A stretch of 45,113 bases of DNA, from positions 1-45,113 of the forward strand of contig DDYT01000065.1 in the NCBI GenBank assembly GCA_002348095.1. The letters run 5' to 3'. Origin of the DNA: Erysipelotrichaceae bacterium UBA2227 (lineage in GTDB: Bacteria > Bacillota_I > Bacilli_A > Erysipelotrichales > Erysipelotrichaceae). Below the pieces are notes generated by a model. That model was given only the letters and a program-made list of their open reading frames with translations, was not told the DNA's origin and searched no databases. Made by a program: the position numbers and the translations under genes. Position 1 is the stretch's first letter; each line of letters opens with the position of its first letter. Below, piece by piece: positions 43,087 to 45,113 of the stretch.

Positions 43087-44188
43087 TTATTTTACAAGAG
43101 ATTTCAATGTCGCATAGATAAACGCATCAATATCGCCATCCATGACTTTCTGGACATTGCCTTCTTCCGCATTGGTGCGATGATCTTTTACCATTGTATA
43201 CGGAGCAAACACGTAGGAACGGATCTGGCTTCCCCACTCAATGGATTTTTGCTCACCTTTGATATCGGCTAACTTTGCTTCTTTCGCTTCAATTTCCAAC
43301 TGATACAGTTTTGATTTCAACATATTCATGGCATGCTCACGATTTTGCATTTGTGAGCGCTCCGACTGACAGGTTACGACGATATTGGTTGGTTTGTGAA
43401 TCAGTCGGACGGCTGAGTCTGTTTTGTTGACATGTTGCCCTCCGGCACCGGAAGCGCGCATCGTTATGACCTCAATGTCCCCTGGATCGATTGCGATCTG
43501 AATTTCATCATTAAACTGAGGCATGACATCAACAGATGCAAATGAGGTATGTCTTCTTCCTGAAGAGTCAAACGGGGATATACGAACCAAACGGTGAACC
43601 CCTTTTTCAGTCTTAAGATAACCATAAGCCATCGCACCTTCTACCAAAAAGGAAACTGACTTCAAGCCGGCCGTGTCTCCATCCTGATAATCCAAGACCG
43701 AAACTTTATAGCCTTTTTTATCCGCCCATCGTGTATACATCCGATAGAGCATCAGCGCCCAATCCTGACTTTCTGTTCCGCCTGCTCCTGGATGTAGTTC
43801 GATGATTGCATTATTCTTGTCGTAATCATGACTCAGAAGAATCTTGATTTCAAACTTCTCGAAGTTTTCCAATTGCTCTTCGTATTCCATTTCGACCAAT
43901 GAACTCAGCTCTTCATCAAATTCCTGCTTCAGCATTTCCACGGTTTCATAAAGTTGGGAAAACGTTGAGAGCATTTCATGATACCCCTCAACGATTTCCT
44001 TCATTTGATTCATCGTGTTTATTTTTGCCTGAGCTCCGCGACGGTCGTTCCAAAACGAGTCATCGGCCATTTCTTGTTGTATCTGATCAATGATTTCCTG
44101 TTTGCCAGGCAAGTCAAAGTGAGTCACCCAACTGCTTTAACTTATCGTAAACAGTTGTTACTCCTTGTCTGATTTCATAAAATTCCAT
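43087..44188 (-). CDS. prfB: Peptide chain release factor 2, with programmed +1 frameshift
   Basis: The gene begins with ATG at 44186-44188, overlapping the secA stop by one base, and runs 24 codons to CTT TGA C (44119-44113). A +1 shift at CTT-T lets reading continue into the main frame, giving about 366 residues, the normal RF2 length. An SD-like GGGTGA sits just upstream of the slip site. The product releases peptides at UGA and UAA: the RF2 tripeptide SPF is in RISPFDSSG and the catalytic GGQ is in GAGGQHVNKTDSA. The shift is autoregulated by RF2 levels in known cases. Confidence 0.96.
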
Positions 44189-45113
44189 TATTTCTTCTGC
44201 TCCTCAACTTGAATTTGCATATTCTTGCAGTAGAACACCGTCTCCTGAGAAATGCGCTGCATCATATCTTCAAACATTTCATAACCTTCCTGGATATATG
44301 CCTGCAATGGATTGCTTTGGGCATACGAACGCAAGTGGATACCGTCGCGCAATTTACTCATCGTATCAATATGTTCCACCCAAGCCCTGTCGATAACACG
44401 CAAAACCACATTTTTTTCCAGAGTATAGATACTCTCACGAACCTTCTCTGCCGGGATATTTTTAACATCAATGGCATCGATCTTGTTTTCATATGTCAGC
44501 CAAATGGCTTCCGTGCACATCCGTTCGGTTTCCACCATGTCTTTGTCCTCAAAGTCAGATTTCTTCATCGTCAGATCTTTAAAACCAAACTTGTAGTAAG
44601 CTTCTAAGAGTTCTTCCACATTGACCTTAGGATTTTTACTTGAATAGTCGGTATGTGTCTTCAAAATGCTTAATGATACCCGGTCAAACATATCCTTAAT
44701 GATCGTATGAACATCCTCATTTTCTAATATCATATTGCGTTGTTCATAAATGATTTCACGTTGCTGACGTAGAACGTCATCATATTCCAACAAAGTCTTA
44801 CGGATATCAAAGTTGACACCTTCAACTCGTTTTTGCGCACTGGAAATCGAACGGGAAATAAGTTTCGATTCTACCGGAACATCACCCAGCGTTCTGAATA
44901 AGCCTTCCATACGTTCGCTGCCGAAACGAACCATCAGTTCATCTTGCACGGATACGTAGAAACGGGAATAACCCGGATCGCCTTGACGACCGGAACGGCC
45001 GCGCAGTTGGTTATCGATGCGCCGCGATTCGTGACGTTCAGAACCCAAGACGGCCAAGCCGCCCAGTTCACGCACGCCCTCACCGAGTTTGATGTCGGTA
45101 CCACGACCGGCCA
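44188..45113 (-). CDS. secA: Preprotein translocase ATPase SecA (C-terminal part, cut by window edge)
   Basis: The reading frame is open to the right edge of the window and gives about 308 C-terminal residues starting at AGRGTDIKLGEG. Seen are the helicase motifs AGRGTD and QLRGRSGRQGDPG, and the helical scaffold and wing region FDIRKTLLEYDDVLRQQR. SecA drives export through SecYEG. The protein ends NMQIQVEEQKK without the C-terminal zinc-binding SEC-C motif found in many SecAs. Its stop overlaps the prfB start, a pairing conserved in Bacillota. Confidence 0.97.
   Translation of the reverse strand, partial: AGRGTDIKLGEGVRELGGLAVLGSERHESRRIDNQLRGRSGRQGDPGYSRFYVSVQDELMVRFGSERMEGLFRTLGDVPVESKLISRSISSAQKRVEGVNFDIRKTLLEYDDVLRQQREIIYEQRNMILENEDVHTIIKDMFDRVSLSILKTHTDYSSKNPKVNVEELLEAYYKFGFKDLTMKKSDFEDKDMVETERMCTEAIWLTYENKIDAIDVKNIPAEKVRESIYTLEKNVVLRVIDRAWVEHIDTMSKLRDGIHLRSYAQSNPLQAYIQEGYEMFEDMMQRISQETVFYCKNMQIQVEEQKK

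Noticed and set aside
43087..44188. prfB as a frameshifted pseudogene
   Set aside because: The break is exactly CTT TGA C with the expected 24 upstream codons, the conserved programmed frameshift of RF2 genes.

Overview
The window reads as chromosome of a cell-walled, low-to-mid GC Gram-positive bacterium (Bacillota). The evidence is the HPr kinase, the WhiA/YvcK/RapZ trio, FtsEX with a coiled-coil M23 hydrolase, strong GGAGG-type ribosome binding sites, lipobox lipoproteins, and TGA used as stop. Gene order and domain fusions suggest an Erysipelotrichia-like anaerobe; that placement is inference. No rRNA, tRNA, CRISPR array, transposase or phage gene was seen, and no gene-free stretch exceeds about 250 bases.

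The housekeeping backbone lies on the minus strand: secA (partial, right edge), prfB with its programmed frameshift, ftsE-ftsX-M23 hydrolase, S41 protease-uvrB-uvrA-hprK-(lgt-ppaX fusion)-trxB-rapZ-yvcK-whiA. The order broadly follows the secA-to-whiA region known from Bacillus. Two accessory blocks interrupt it.

Block A (about 12.7-24.2 kb) holds an alpha-galactosidase (GH36), peptidase T, a class II photolyase, an isoprenylcysteine-methyltransferase-like membrane enzyme, DUF2177 and DUF1295 membrane proteins translationally linked to a fused FakA/FakB-type fatty acid kinase, a small TM1266-like ACT-fold protein, and a GH2 glycosidase.

Block B (about 27.4-43.1 kb) holds YitT, a glycine-betaine-type ABC importer, pyroglutamyl peptidase, a DUF4358/MBOAT/DHHW O-acylation set, a HesB/IscA-like protein, a copper operon, three small or medium membrane proteins, and tryptophanase. 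The copper operon has a CsoR-like operator, CopA, a His-bearing lipoprotein of unknown function, and an HMA-SafE-cupredoxin fusion.

The most interesting items are: the Lgt-PpaX fusion; the copper operon with its unrecognised lipoprotein; the fatty acid kinase fusion coupled to DUF1295/DUF2177 opposite a photolyase; the array of TGTCA half-sites upstream of ftsE; and a long minus-strand leader hairpin before a DUF5698/DUF2179 gene. Several start codons were moved downstream of the longest reading frame because the apparent GTG/TTG/ATG start lies inside or against the ribosome binding site.
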